A stretch of 34,226 bases of DNA from Polyangia bacterium (GTDB lineage: Bacteria > Myxococcota_A > Polyangia > Polyangiales > Polyangiaceae). Shown piece after piece: positions 8,669 through 15,982 of this stretch; the first letter of the stretch is position 1; the number at the start of each line of letters is the position of its first letter. The DNA lies in NCBI GenBank assembly GCA_030426145.1, contig JAUHZF010000053.1, positions 1 to 34,226 of the forward strand, in the 5' to 3' direction. Below the pieces are notes generated by a model. The model did no database searches. It had not been told where the DNA came from and saw nothing but the letters and a program-made list of their open reading frames with translations. Position numbers and translations under genes: made by a program.

Positions 8669-10177
8669 TCAGCGTTGGGCGACCACGAGCTTGCCGTCGA
8701 CCACCACTTCGATGCGGGTGGTCTCTTGCTCGGTCTTGGGCAGGATGATCCAACCACCGGGGAGGTGGTCGTAGCGGAAGAAGGTGCCTTCGCGCTGCGT
8801 GGGCCCGACGTCGCTGAAGATGGCCGCGGTGATGTTGTTGCGGATGCGAGCGGCCGGGACGGTGCCCACGTCCTTCCATGCCGTGACCTGGCCCTCCCCG
8901 TCGATGGCGATGAGCTGGTAGCCGTGGCCCTCGTCGACCACGCCGTCAGGGAGGTTCACGTTCCGGCCGCGGTCGAGCAGCGCCCTGAAGTTGTAGTCGC
9001 TGATCCACTGGTTGTCGCAGTAGCCCATGATGTCCGTCATCGTCGGCGGCATCAGCTGACCGTTGATGATGTCGTATCCCCAGGTGCCGATCTGGCCGCC
9101 GGCGTGGGGGAAGTTCTGGTCGATGCTGTTGGGGTCGAGCCCTGGGCCGCAGTTGGCGTGCTCACGACCGTGCGAATGGCCGAGCTCGTGGGCGGCCGTG
9201 TCGGGACCCACCTCCGGGAAGCCTACCCCGAGGGCCACGCGTAGCTGCGGGTTCCCGACGTCGGGCGGGTCGGCGTTGAGCAGCGTCACCCCGAGCAGGC
9301 AGCCCTGGCCGCAGAACTGCGGGAAGGAGTCGGCTGGGTTGAAGATGGCGTAGTAGTAGACGTCGGCCGACTCGCCGTCCTGGTTGCGGAGGCCGAAGAG
9401 CTCGATGCCCACTTCTTGCCAGCCCTGACCGTTGGGCTGGATCGCGCCGCTCCACGGAATCGGCGCGCGCGCGCGCATCTCGACGTTGGAGACGGGGTAC
9501 AGCTGCATGAGGCGCTGGCGGTACACCTCGAGCGCCGGCTCCGACATGTCGGGCACGCGGCCCGAGCCATCGGCGTTGTACTGGAAGGGCGCCATCACCA
9601 CGCGGAAGGTGTTCTGCGGACCTTCCACCACGTGGGACTCGAGGCCGGCGGCGGGGTAGTGGGCTGCGGCGTTGTCGTTTTCGTTCGGACCCTCTTCGAG
9701 GATGGAGACGCGGTAGTCGAAGGTCGCGCCGATGAGCGCGCCCGGCACGTTGATGTTGACCGTCGTCTCCAGGCCTTCATCGGTCGACTCGGCCACCAGG
9801 ACCGCCGGGCTGTCGAGCACCTCACCCGACCCGAGCTCGATGCGGCCGGTCACCGTCGTGCCTGCCCGGGGCGTCGAGTAGAAGACGCGCACCAGGGCAT
9901 CGCGACCGGCGACGAGCGGCACCTCCGAAGCCGCGATGGCGCCGTTGACGGAGAGGGTTCGCTTGATGCCCTGATAGATGGCCACCTCGCGGATGTTCAC
10001 GTCCGCGGCACCGACGAGGTTGGGCGCCTGGCCTCCCCCGCCGTCGTCATCGTCGTCGTTGATGGTGGTTTCGACGCTACACGCCGCCCACATGAAGGCC
10101 GCGATCAAAGCGACCAAACCCAAGACCCGCCGGTGCAACAACATGCGGATGCTTAACATGCGCGTCGAAGACGACAC
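8669..10177 (-). CDS. Secreted metzincin-like zinc metalloprotease
   Basis: About 502 aa. Near residue 330-340 the sequence HELGHSHGREH fits the metzincin consensus HExxHxxGxxH exactly, giving three zinc-binding His and the catalytic Glu. Downstream, DIMGYC (382-387) supplies a Met-turn. The N-terminus has a hydrophobic export segment ending near Cys33 (MWAACS), a weak lipobox, then an acidic Asp/Gly linker. Residues about 55-230 are predicted beta-rich and lack a recognised motif. The start could be GTG 10177, ATG 10159 or ATG 10144. GTG 10177 is kept because a TAGCAA box ends 5 nt before it, but the best signal peptide begins at 10144. The protein probably acts in the periplasm or outside the cell, for instance in prey or biopolymer degradation (inferred). 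Confidence 0.88.
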   Translation of the reverse strand: MSSSTRMLSIRMLLHRRVLGLVALIAAFMWAACSVETTINDDDDDGGGGQAPNLVGAADVNIREVAIYQGIKRTLSVNGAIAASEVPLVAGRDALVRVFYSTPRAGTTVTGRIELGSGEVLDSPAVLVAESTDEGLETTVNINVPGALIGATFDYRVSILEEGPNENDNAAAHYPAAGLESHVVEGPQNTFRVVMAPFQYNADGSGRVPDMSEPALEVYRQRLMQLYPVSNVEMRARAPIPWSGAIQPNGQGWQEVGIELFGLRNQDGESADVYYYAIFNPADSFPQFCGQGCLLGVTLLNADPPDVGNPQLRVALGVGFPEVGPDTAAHELGHSHGREHANCGPGLDPNSIDQNFPHAGGQIGTWGYDIINGQLMPPTMTDIMGYCDNQWISDYNFRALLDRGRNVNLPDGVVDEGHGYQLIAIDGEGQVTAWKDVGTVPAARIRNNITAAIFSDVGPTQREGTFFRYDHLPGGWIILPKTEQETTRIEVVVDGKLVVAQR

Positions 10178-10253
10178 GCGACTTGCTACACCGTTGAAAT
10201 CTTTCGGTGAGACTGTGCGAGCTCAGCGCAAAGGCGTGCAGAACCAACCTGTG

Positions 10254-10287
10254 AAGCAGCTCACTCGCCATGTGTGGCGAGCTGCTT
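10254..10287. promoter_or_regulatory. 34-bp imperfect palindrome before the glycine-zipper gene
   Basis: Outer arms AAGCAGCT and AGCTGCTT are perfect, and inner arms CTCGCCA and TGGCGAG (10264-10281) flank TGTG. The element ends at a TACATT -10-like box (10287-10292) that lies 11 nt before ATG 10304. It therefore fills the -35/-10 spacer of the likely promoter. An operator is the simplest reading; a transcript hairpin from the upstream direction is possible. Confidence 0.5.
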
Positions 10288-10303
10288 ACATTGGCCAGCG
10301 TCC

Positions 10304-10609
10304 ATGAACATCGAAGACGTCCAGCGCAAGGTCCACAACCTCGAAACCCTCGCCGCTCAGCCCACCCTGAGCCCCTCGCAGCGGAGCGTGCTCTCCGACG
10401 AGGTGCGCCAAGTGCTCGACGAGCTGCAGGTCGAGCGGGCGATGAAGAACTGGGCGGCGGGCGGCGCGGCGGCGGGCGCGGTCTTGCCGGTGCTCGGCCT
10501 CATCAGCGGCGGTGCCGCCGGGGCCCTGTATGGCGCCTACAAGATGAACCGCCCCGACATCGTCGACGCGCGCGAGCGGCTGCAGCGTCTCCTGGTCCAA
10601 CTCGCCTGA
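10304..10609 (+). CDS. Small protein with glycine-zipper hydrophobic hairpin
   Basis: 101 aa from ATG 10304; an in-frame GTG at 10274 lies inside the palindrome and is unlikely. The first 48 residues are a charged amphipathic helix pair (VQRKVHNLETLAAQ, then SDEVRQVLDELQVERAMKN). A glycine-rich hydrophobic segment follows, GGAAAGAVLPVLGLISGGAA and on to LYG, with repeated small-xxx-small spacing typical of glycine zippers, which pack as membrane helix hairpins. The last 20 residues are again charged and helical. I do not recognise a family. Similar layouts occur in small membrane-associated proteins, but no function should be assigned. It converges with the CpxP/Spy-like gene, 20 bp between stops. 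Confidence 0.75.
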   Translation: MNIEDVQRKVHNLETLAAQPTLSPSQRSVLSDEVRQVLDELQVERAMKNWAAGGAAAGAVLPVLGLISGGAAGALYGAYKMNRPDIVDARERLQRLLVQLA

Positions 10610-10629
10610 GAACGACGACGGTTACCTAT

Positions 10630-11118
10630 CTAGCGCTTCTGGTTCATGCGCCGCTGCACCTTGTGCATCACGGCGAGGAGTCGGGCGCGTTTGCGGGGCG
10701 TGAGCATCTTCTCGAGCGCGGCCAGCTGCTTCTCGCGCGACGCCAGGATGTCCGTTCTCACTTGCTTGATCTCCTCGAGCGCGGAGGCGTAGGCGGCATC
10801 GTCTCCGTCGTCGTCGGCGATGAGCTGCTTGAGGGTCTGGTTGGCCTTGCGCAAGCGCCGACGCAGCTCGCGGCGGTCCTCGTCTCCGTCGACGAACAGC
10901 TGCAAGACCTCGGTCGCCTCTTCGTGGGTGAGACCGACGCGCTCCTCGAGGACCCGCATCTTCACCGCCGCGAGCCGTCGCTGGCCTTTGGCGTTCCTGC
11001 GAACCCTCTTCTGGGGGGGCTCGTCTCGAGCCGCCTCGGGGGCGGTCTGGGCGAGCAAGGTGGGGGTCGCGACCGTGATGGCGAAGGCGACGGCGAGGAG
11101 TCTGAGGGGGCGGGTCAT
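10630..11118 (-). CDS. Periplasmic CpxP/Spy-like helical protein
   Basis: 162 aa. A cleavable signal peptide covers roughly the first 24 residues (LLAVAFAITVATPTLLAQ). The rest is basic and helical, with VGLTHEEATEVLQLF and near the end MLTPRKRARLLAVM, which resemble the LTxxQ-type repeats of the CpxP/Spy/ZraP group without the Gln. Members of that group are periplasmic chaperones or sensors of envelope stress. The ATG overlaps the stop of the anti-sigma gene (ATGA, 4 nt), so the three genes sigma, anti-sigma and this one are translated as a unit. It may report envelope state to the anti-sigma factor, an inference from the operon. There are no Cys or His clusters to support metal binding. Confidence 0.75.
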   Translation of the reverse strand: MTRPLRLLAVAFAITVATPTLLAQTAPEAARDEPPQKRVRRNAKGQRRLAAVKMRVLEERVGLTHEEATEVLQLFVDGDEDRRELRRRLRKANQTLKQLIADDDGDDAAYASALEEIKQVRTDILASREKQLAALEKMLTPRKRARLLAVMHKVQRRMNQKR

Positions 11119-11624
11119 CGTTCTTTCTCCAGGAGGGACGCGAAGGCTTCGAGCTGGCGCTCGACCTGGGCACGGGGCGGGGGGCCGAGCAGCTCGAGAG
11201 GGGCCACCGGGTCGCCGAGACCATCGAACATGGCCAAGGGGTCTCGTGTGGTGAGACGGATGCGCGGTGGACCCTTCGACTCGGGTTCCGGGTCGTCGCT
11301 TTCGAGGGGAGCGGTGTCGTCAGCGGCGGCGATGAGCAGGTCGAGGCCTCCGAGCTCGTCGGCGGGCACGGGGCCGATGGCCGCGGGCGCCCCGCTGGGC
11401 GACAGGTCCAGGTCGTGGGCCAGTGTCTGCGGGTCTTTGGGCCAGAGGGCGAAAGCGACCGCGGCGGCAGCGGGCACGACGGGGAGCCACCACCACCAGC
11501 GGCGCCGGGGCCGGTCGGGCAGGGTGGCCGCGTGACGTGCCCACCGCTCCCGCTGCTCCTGGGTCGGAGCGGCGGCGGTCTGGTCGAAGAGCGCCTCGAG
11601 ATCTGCGTCGTCGTCAGGGGCCAT
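11115..11624 (-). CDS. Putative single-pass anti-sigma factor
   Basis: 169 aa. The short cytoplasmic N-terminus (LEALFDQTAAAPTQEQRERW) is followed by one transmembrane segment at about 43-61 beginning with four Trp residues, and then an acidic extracytoplasmic region. Position decides the call: it starts 2 nt after the ECF sigma stop, and its own stop overlaps the next start. The HxxxCxxC zinc anti-sigma motif is absent, so if it binds the sigma factor it does so through a different or reduced N-terminal domain. The call is inference from context plus topology. Confidence 0.65.
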   Translation of the reverse strand: MAPDDDADLEALFDQTAAAPTQEQRERWARHAATLPDRPRRRWWWWLPVVPAAAAVAFALWPKDPQTLAHDLDLSPSGAPAAIGPVPADELGGLDLLIAAADDTAPLESDDPEPESKGPPRIRLTTRDPLAMFDGLGDPVAPLELLGPPPRAQVERQLEAFASLLEKER

Positions 11625-11626
11625 GG

Positions 11627-12199
11627 TCAGTGGGGGAGGAGGTCGCCGAGTTGGTCTCGAAGTTGGCGAAGGGCTTGGTGAACGAGCACCCGGGCCGAGC
11701 CCTCGGTGCTGTCGAGCGCGAGGGCGATCTCGCGGTAGTCGAGGCCGGCGTCGAGCCGGAGGAGGGCGGCCTGGCGGCGCTTCTCCGGCATGGCGAGGAT
11801 CACCTCGCGGATGCGCCGGGCCGCTTCGGCGCCCGAGAGTTCAGCCTCGGGCGTGGCTGGAGCCTGTGCCACCGGTGCACGCTCCTGGCGCTTGGTGCGG
11901 CGTCGCTCGCCGCGGGCGAGGGTGTGGGCACGACGCGTCGCGATGGCCGCGAGGAAAGCCTTGAACGAGGTGCCCGGCTGGTAGCCGTCGAGCTTCTGGT
12001 AGGCGAGCGTCAGGGTCTCCTGCACGGCATCGTCGGCGAGAGAGGGGCTCACGCGCGCGGCGATGCGATGCAGCATCGGGAGGTGAGGCTCCACGAGCCG
12101 CCGGAACGCGAGCCCATCCCCAGCCCGAGCTGCCACGACCAGGGCGCGCTCGTCTCCCTGCGATGCCGCAGGGGTGGATGCCCGATCGAGGAGCGTCAT
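11627..12199 (-). CDS. ECF-type RNA polymerase sigma factor
   Basis: 190 aa from ATG 12199; a GTG at 12232 would add 11 residues. Neither start has a good Shine-Dalgarno. Region 2 is clear (ALVVAARAGDGLAFRRLVEPHL, with DDAVQETLTLAYQKL as the -10 recognition helix), and region 4 closes the protein (AMPEKRRQAALLRL, with LDYREIALALDSTEGSARVLVHQAL as the -35 helix-turn-helix). There is no region 1 or 3, as expected for extracytoplasmic-function sigmas. It heads an operon with a putative membrane anti-sigma and a CpxP/Spy-like periplasmic protein, a standard arrangement for envelope-stress control. An 18-bp palindrome and a GC hairpin lie upstream. Confidence 0.93.
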   Translation of the reverse strand: MTLLDRASTPAASQGDERALVVAARAGDGLAFRRLVEPHLPMLHRIAARVSPSLADDAVQETLTLAYQKLDGYQPGTSFKAFLAAIATRRAHTLARGERRRTKRQERAPVAQAPATPEAELSGAEAARRIREVILAMPEKRRQAALLRLDAGLDYREIALALDSTEGSARVLVHQALRQLRDQLGDLLPH

Positions 12200-12274
12200 G
12201 CCGAGGGGGAACGAGAACACGTCGCCCTTCACATGCCGGACGACGCGTCTTCGTTAACGCGATTGTCCAGCCTT

Positions 12275-12288
12275 CGGCCCCTCGGGGC
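12275..12288. promoter_or_regulatory. GC-rich hairpin upstream of the ECF operon
   Basis: Arms GGCCCC and GGGGCC are separated by TC. It is a strong short stem with no T-run on either side, so it is more likely a leader hairpin or part of a promoter region than an intrinsic terminator. Confidence 0.3.
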
Positions 12289-12329
12289 CAAGCATCGAAC
12301 AGCCATCTGTATGAAATGATGGATGTTCG

Positions 12330-12347
12330 ACGACTCCGCGGAGTCGT
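12330..12347. promoter_or_regulatory. 18-bp perfect palindrome between the ECF operon and the small membrane gene
   Basis: The sequence ACGACTCCGCGGAGTCGT is its own reverse complement. It sits in the 168-201 bp gap upstream of the ECF sigma gene and downstream of the 72-aa gene. It suits a homodimeric regulator as an operator. As RNA it would need an unpaired loop, which makes an efficient terminator less likely. Confidence 0.45.
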
Positions 12348-12359
12348 TCCGTCAGCACT

Positions 12360-12380
12360 CACAGGCGTAGGTAACCTGTG
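12360..12380 (-). terminator. Weak terminator-like hairpin after the 72-aa gene
   Basis: Arms CACAGG and CCTGTG flank a 9-nt loop, 20 bp beyond the stop of the small membrane protein gene. There is no U-tract, so termination would be weak. Confidence 0.25.
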
Positions 12381-12400
12381 GGCGACCTTCGGAGAGCTCG

Positions 12401-12619
12401 CTAAAACGCGAGAATCTCTTCGGCCTGCTGGTCGACCTCGTCGGTTGCGCTGCCCATGCCGGCGCGGTCGAGGGCGCCGGGGGCGACCGCCACCCGCTCG
12501 GTGGTGGGCTCGACGACCACGGCGGGCTCGTCCGCGCCGAGGTAGCGATCGTAGGCCCCGAGCGCGAGCGCGATGAGACAGAGCAGGAGGCTCTGGCGCA
12601 GCTTTCGTCGGGGGGTCAT
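12401..12619 (-). CDS. Small single-pass membrane protein, unknown
   Basis: 72 aa. A basic start (MTPRRKLRQ) and one hydrophobic helix at about 9-26 (SLLLCLIALALGAYDRY) are followed by about 45 residues rich in acidic and small residues, presumably outside the cytoplasm. No lipobox or known family motif is seen. It lies 45 bp downstream of the STAS-like gene in the same direction and may share its transcript. I see no Shine-Dalgarno before its ATG. It could be a minor regulatory or structural membrane peptide. Confidence 0.6.
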   Translation of the reverse strand: MTPRRKLRQSLLLCLIALALGAYDRYLGADEPAVVVEPTTERVAVAPGALDRAGMGSATDEVDQQAEEILAF

Positions 12620-12664
12620 GTGAGGTCAAACGTCGGACCCCACCCAATTCTTTCACCTCGAATG

Positions 12665-13048
12665 TCAGCTGCTGCGAGATTCTTCTTCGCGGGGCAGCTC
12701 GAGGGCGAGGCGGCCCCCGGAGAGCATGTTCGTCTTGTAGAGCGTGTGGGCCAGCATCTGGGGCGCGTGCCACAACACCACGGGGGCCAACTTCACCAGG
12801 GCGCGCAGCGCGTTGACCGCTTCCGCCACCGCGGTGCCGTCTTCGAGCTCGAGCTCATGCAGGTCGAGCTGGATGGTCTCGCCCTCTTCGGCGAGGGCAG
12901 CCACGTCCAACGGCAGGGACCTGGCGAAGGCCAGCGCCGAGCTCGCGTCGATGTGCCCGCCGACGGCGATGCCGTCCGCGTGATGGGTGATCGTCCACTC
13001 TGGCTCGAGGGCGAACGACACGCTTTGCTGGGGCTGAAGGTGATTCAC
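12665..13048 (-). CDS. STAS-like (anti-sigma antagonist/MlaB-type) domain protein
   Basis: 127 aa, cytosolic, composed of one small alpha/beta domain. GGHIDASSALAFARSLP followed by GETIQLDLHELELEDGTAVAEAVNALRAL and then APVVLWHAPQMLAHTLYKTNML follows the STAS order: beta strand, central conserved strand, helix, then a late 'xxxLxxTxM' helix. In the usual phospho-acceptor position (DSxGL in classical STAS), this protein has EDGTAV, so a phosphorylatable Ser is not obvious. The GTG start at 13048 follows an AGAGG Shine-Dalgarno. A short inverted repeat lies in the leader. It could be a regulatory STAS protein or an Mla-type lipid-transport accessory; no transporter genes are adjacent. Confidence 0.6.
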   Translation of the reverse strand: MNHLQPQQSVSFALEPEWTITHHADGIAVGGHIDASSALAFARSLPLDVAALAEEGETIQLDLHELELEDGTAVAEAVNALRALVKLAPVVLWHAPQMLAHTLYKTNMLSGGRLALELPREEESRSS

Positions 13049-13061
13049 TGACCTCTATTTC

Positions 13062-13076
13062 GGCGTTCTAGACGCC
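13062..13076. promoter_or_regulatory. Inverted repeat upstream of the STAS-like gene
   Basis: Arms GGCGT and ACGCC flank TCTAG, 13 bp before the GTG start and just ahead of its Shine-Dalgarno. It is a candidate operator or leader hairpin. The remaining 190 bp up to the TraB-family gene hold no gene that I can support. Confidence 0.3.
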
Positions 13077-13213
13077 AGAGAGCAAACTTTCCGTGGGCCG
13101 GGGCACTTGCAACACTTCTCCTCGGGACGCAACCGTGAAGGGGAAGTCCAAGCTCACTGGAATCAGAACGGCGCAGGACGACGCTGGTGTGACGCGCCAA
13201 GACGCCGAAACGG

Positions 13214-13232
13214 CTCACCTTCCTCGGGTGAG
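13214..13232 (-). terminator. Candidate terminator after the TraB-family gene
   Basis: Arms CTCACC and GGTGAG are followed on the minus strand by CCGTTTCGG. The hairpin lies 38 bp beyond the TraB-family stop. The short T-run makes it a weak candidate. Confidence 0.35.
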
Positions 13233-13269
13233 GGACAAAGGTGGCCCATGTGGGCGGATGGAGCGCGCT

Positions 13270-14514
13270 TCAGAAAATGAGCGACGCGACCCAGCCGAAG
13301 CCCACGTAGGCGCCGAGTGCCGAGCCGAGCGTGGCGGCGATGGCCACGATGAGGATGCGCGACAGGGGGTTCTTGCGCATCCCCGCGAAGGTCGTGGTGT
13401 CTTCCGCGAGGCGTTCGCAATCTTCGACGGTGGGGCGCCGCAAGTAGGCTTCGACCATGCCCACGGGGATGCCGGCGCCGATGAGCGGATTGAGGGAGGT
13501 GATGGGCGAGGCCACGATGGCGGTGAGCACGCTGAGCAGCTTGCCCCCCGCGGCGAGGGTGAAGACACCGGCGGAGACGGCATTGGGGATGACCCACGCC
13601 TTCAGCATCTCGATGAGGCCCGTGCCCTGGTGCTTGTAGTAGCCGTATCCGAAGGCCATCAAGATGAGCACGGGGATGATCCACTTGATGAGCCGGGATC
13701 CGAGGGATGGGTCGGGAATGCGGCTGAGCTCGTCGCGGTCGACCGTCTTGCCGAGCCAGGTCGTCATGCCCGACACGTGACCGGCGCCGACCACCGCCAC
13801 CACCGTGTTGCCGGGGCTGTCTTCGATGCGGCTCATGAGGAAGGCGTCCCGCTCGTCGATGAGCGGCTCCTTCACGCTGGGCACGTGCTGCGCGAACTGG
13901 CTCATCGCGTCCTGGAAGTGCTCGGTCTCCTTCAGGGCCTCGACGTCGGCCTCGCTGATCTCGTCGGCTGCGAACATCGACGCGAAGAGCATCCCGCTCA
14001 GCTTGACCTTCTCGAAGAAGCCCAGCGCGGCCCAGGTGCGTCGCAGCGTCGCTTGCACGTTGCGGTCGGCGAGCACCACCTCGGCCCCGATCTCCTCCGC
14101 CGCCTCTACCGCAGCGAGGAGCTCTGCACCTGGTTTGACGCCGAGCTGGTCGCCGAGCCGCTTCTGAAAGGCCTGGAGCGCGAGGTTGGCCATCAGGAAG
14201 AGCATCTTGCCCTGCTTGATGACGTCGAAGATGTCGAGCCGGCGCCAACGCGTCTCGTCGGTGAGCGCCTCGTAGCGCATGGGGTCGAGCTCGACGCAGA
14301 CGGTGTCCGGCTTCACCTCGGCGATGACCCGACGCACCTCTTCCACGCTGTGGCGCGAGACGTGGGCGGTGCCGATGATGTGGATCGTGCGCTCTCCGTC
14401 GGGGCCGCGCCGCTTGAGCGTGACGTTGCTCGCCGACGTACCCACGGGGGGGCCGTCGGTCGTCACTTCGCTCACCCGAGGAGAAGGCTCGGCGCTGGCG
14501 GCTTGCTCGGTCAT
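13270..14514 (-). CDS. TraB-family membrane protein
   Basis: 414 aa from ATG 14514. The frame is open 28 codons further, but those would overlap the divergent kinase. The N-terminal domain has the TraB/TRABD signature: HIIGTAHVSRHSVEEVRRVI, then PDTVCVELDPMRYEAL, and later VVAVVGAGHVSGM. The C-terminal third has three or four hydrophobic helices (IIPVLILMAFGYGYY, GVFTLAAGGKLLSVLTAIVA, ILIVAIAATLGSALGAYVG), so the protein is anchored in the inner membrane. Relatives include enterococcal TraB, linked to pheromone shutdown, and the GumN-like group with proposed peptidase activity; the activity of this branch is unsettled. The gene diverges from the kinase with 74 bp between the starts. Confidence 0.9.
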   Translation of the reverse strand: MTEQAASAEPSPRVSEVTTDGPPVGTSASNVTLKRRGPDGERTIHIIGTAHVSRHSVEEVRRVIAEVKPDTVCVELDPMRYEALTDETRWRRLDIFDVIKQGKMLFLMANLALQAFQKRLGDQLGVKPGAELLAAVEAAEEIGAEVVLADRNVQATLRRTWAALGFFEKVKLSGMLFASMFAADEISEADVEALKETEHFQDAMSQFAQHVPSVKEPLIDERDAFLMSRIEDSPGNTVVAVVGAGHVSGMTTWLGKTVDRDELSRIPDPSLGSRLIKWIIPVLILMAFGYGYYKHQGTGLIEMLKAWVIPNAVSAGVFTLAAGGKLLSVLTAIVASPITSLNPLIGAGIPVGMVEAYLRRPTVEDCERLAEDTTTFAGMRKNPLSRILIVAIAATLGSALGAYVGFGWVASLIF

Positions 14515-14570
14515 GGGGGTGCTCTGGCTAGACGAAGCGTGCGCGACGGGCAAGCCGCGGTGGTAACGTG

Positions 14571-14576
14571 TAGCGC
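14571..14576 (+). promoter_or_regulatory. -10-like box upstream of the P-loop-bearing kinase
   Basis: TAGCGC, preceded by GTG to give the GTGTAG core seen upstream of other genes here, lies 12 nt before ATG 14589. A transcript from it would have a leader of about 5 nt. Confidence 0.35.
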
Positions 14577-14588
14577 GAAGCTGTCGGC

Positions 14589-15980
14589 ATGTCCCCATTC
14601 GCGCTCGCCCCTGACGACATCGTCGCCGATCGGTACCGGATCGAGCGAAAGCTGGGCGAAGGGGGCATGGGCAAGGTCTACCTCGTCCAGCACACGAAGA
14701 CCGAAGAGCGGTTCGCGCTCAAGATCCTCAATCCCTCGGTCGCCGATACCGAGAAGGCCCGTGAGCGTTTTCGGCGGGAGGCGCGAACCCCCGCCCGCAT
14801 CGACTCCGACCACGTGTGCCGGGTCGTCGACTCCGACATCGCTCCGGAGCTCGATGACGCGCCCTTCTTGGTGCTCGAGTACCTGCGCGGAGAGGACCTC
14901 AACGAGATCAGCCGCCGGGCGGGCCCGCTGCCGCCGAGCGAGGTGGTGCTCTACCTCTCGCAGGTCGCGCGGGCGCTCGACAAGGCGCACTCCATCGGGG
15001 TCGTGCACCGCGACCTCAAGCCGGAGAACCTCTTCCTGACGATGCGCGAGGATGGCACGCCGTGCATGAAGATCCTCGAGATCGGCCCGACCGGCGTCGG
15101 CAAAACCGAGATCGCCCGCCGGCTCGCCAAGCTCACCGGGGCGAGCAGCGACATTCCCGAGCTAAAGGCGACCGCCACCGGAGACGTCTTTGGCACCCCG
15201 CTGTTCATGTCGCCGGAGCAGTGCAAGTCCGAGTCGGAGAAGATCTCGCCCCGGACCGACGTCTGGGCCCTCGGTCTCATCGCCTTTCGGCTGCTGCAGG
15301 GCGAGGACTTCTGGACCGCGACGACCCTCACGCACCTCATCGCCCAGGTGGCCTACGAGGACATGCCCACGCCGAGCGAACGCGGCGCGGACTTGGGCGA
15401 AGACTTCGACGTTTGGTTCGCGCGCTGCTGCAACCGCGAGATCGACGACCGCTACCGCACGGCCGGCGAAGCGATCGACGCCCTCGCCGTGGCGCTGAAG
15501 GTGGCATCGGTCAGCGGCGCCATCGGTGGCGACCTCATCGGGGTCGCGGAAGCGCGCAAGGCACTCACGTCCCTCGCACCGCCCAGTGACGGACCCGGCG
15601 AGGGCGAGGTCAGCAAGACGACCCCTGCCATCACCGTGGAGCGGACCGACCCCGCGGGCCGGCGCTGGTTGCCGGTCGCAGCCGCGGCGTCGCTCCTCTT
15701 CGGAGCCTCCCTCGGCGGGATCTGGTTCGGCCGCGAGGAGCCCACGCCTGCGCCGGCGGTCACGGCCCCGGACCCGCCCGAGCCCGCGGCTTCGGAGGAT
15801 GCCCCCGTCGAACCGGTTCCTGCGCCACCGCCCCCAGCGGTGACCTCTACGGCTTCGGCCTCCATGAGCGCACCGCCCGTGGTGGCTCCAAAGCCGACGC
15901 CGCGCCCCACGTGGTCTCCTCCGCCCTCTTCGCCGCCGCCTCCGGCGCCCGCCGTCGATCCGTTGGACTCGCGGCGTTGA
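14589..15980 (+). CDS. Ser/Thr kinase homologue with HslU-type Walker A segment replacing DFG
   Basis: 463 aa. Residues about 16-300 are a Hanks kinase domain: glycine loop GEGGMGKVYL (23-32), ALK with Lys45, HRDLKPEN (140-147) and SPEQ (208-211). Where KILDFG should stand the protein reads KILEIG (161-166) and continues PTGVGKTEIARRLAKL (167-182) before rejoining kinase-like sequence at TGASSDIPEL. As I recall it, IGPTGVGKTEIARRLAKL is the Walker A segment of the HslU unfoldase. The metal-binding Asp of DFG is thus Glu and a P-loop-like stretch of about 13 residues is added. Catalysis may be lost or altered. A transmembrane segment (about 360-380) and a Pro-rich outer tail follow. Its stop is 69 bp before an FHA/sigma-54 regulator, a natural readout of a kinase. 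Confidence 0.9.
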   Translation: MSPFALAPDDIVADRYRIERKLGEGGMGKVYLVQHTKTEERFALKILNPSVADTEKARERFRREARTPARIDSDHVCRVVDSDIAPELDDAPFLVLEYLRGEDLNEISRRAGPLPPSEVVLYLSQVARALDKAHSIGVVHRDLKPENLFLTMREDGTPCMKILEIGPTGVGKTEIARRLAKLTGASSDIPELKATATGDVFGTPLFMSPEQCKSESEKISPRTDVWALGLIAFRLLQGEDFWTATTLTHLIAQVAYEDMPTPSERGADLGEDFDVWFARCCNREIDDRYRTAGEAIDALAVALKVASVSGAIGGDLIGVAEARKALTSLAPPSDGPGEGEVSKTTPAITVERTDPAGRRWLPVAAAASLLFGASLGGIWFGREEPTPAPAVTAPDPPEPAASEDAPVEPVPAPPPPAVTSTASASMSAPPVVAPKPTPRPTWSPPPSSPPPPAPAVDPLDSRR

Positions 15981-15982
15981 GT

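Noticed and set aside
15078-15134. Simple assembly chimera with hslU
   Set aside because: Kinase sequence resumes in frame after the insert and continues for 280 residues. A chimera would normally stay in hslU. It is not fully excluded without reads.
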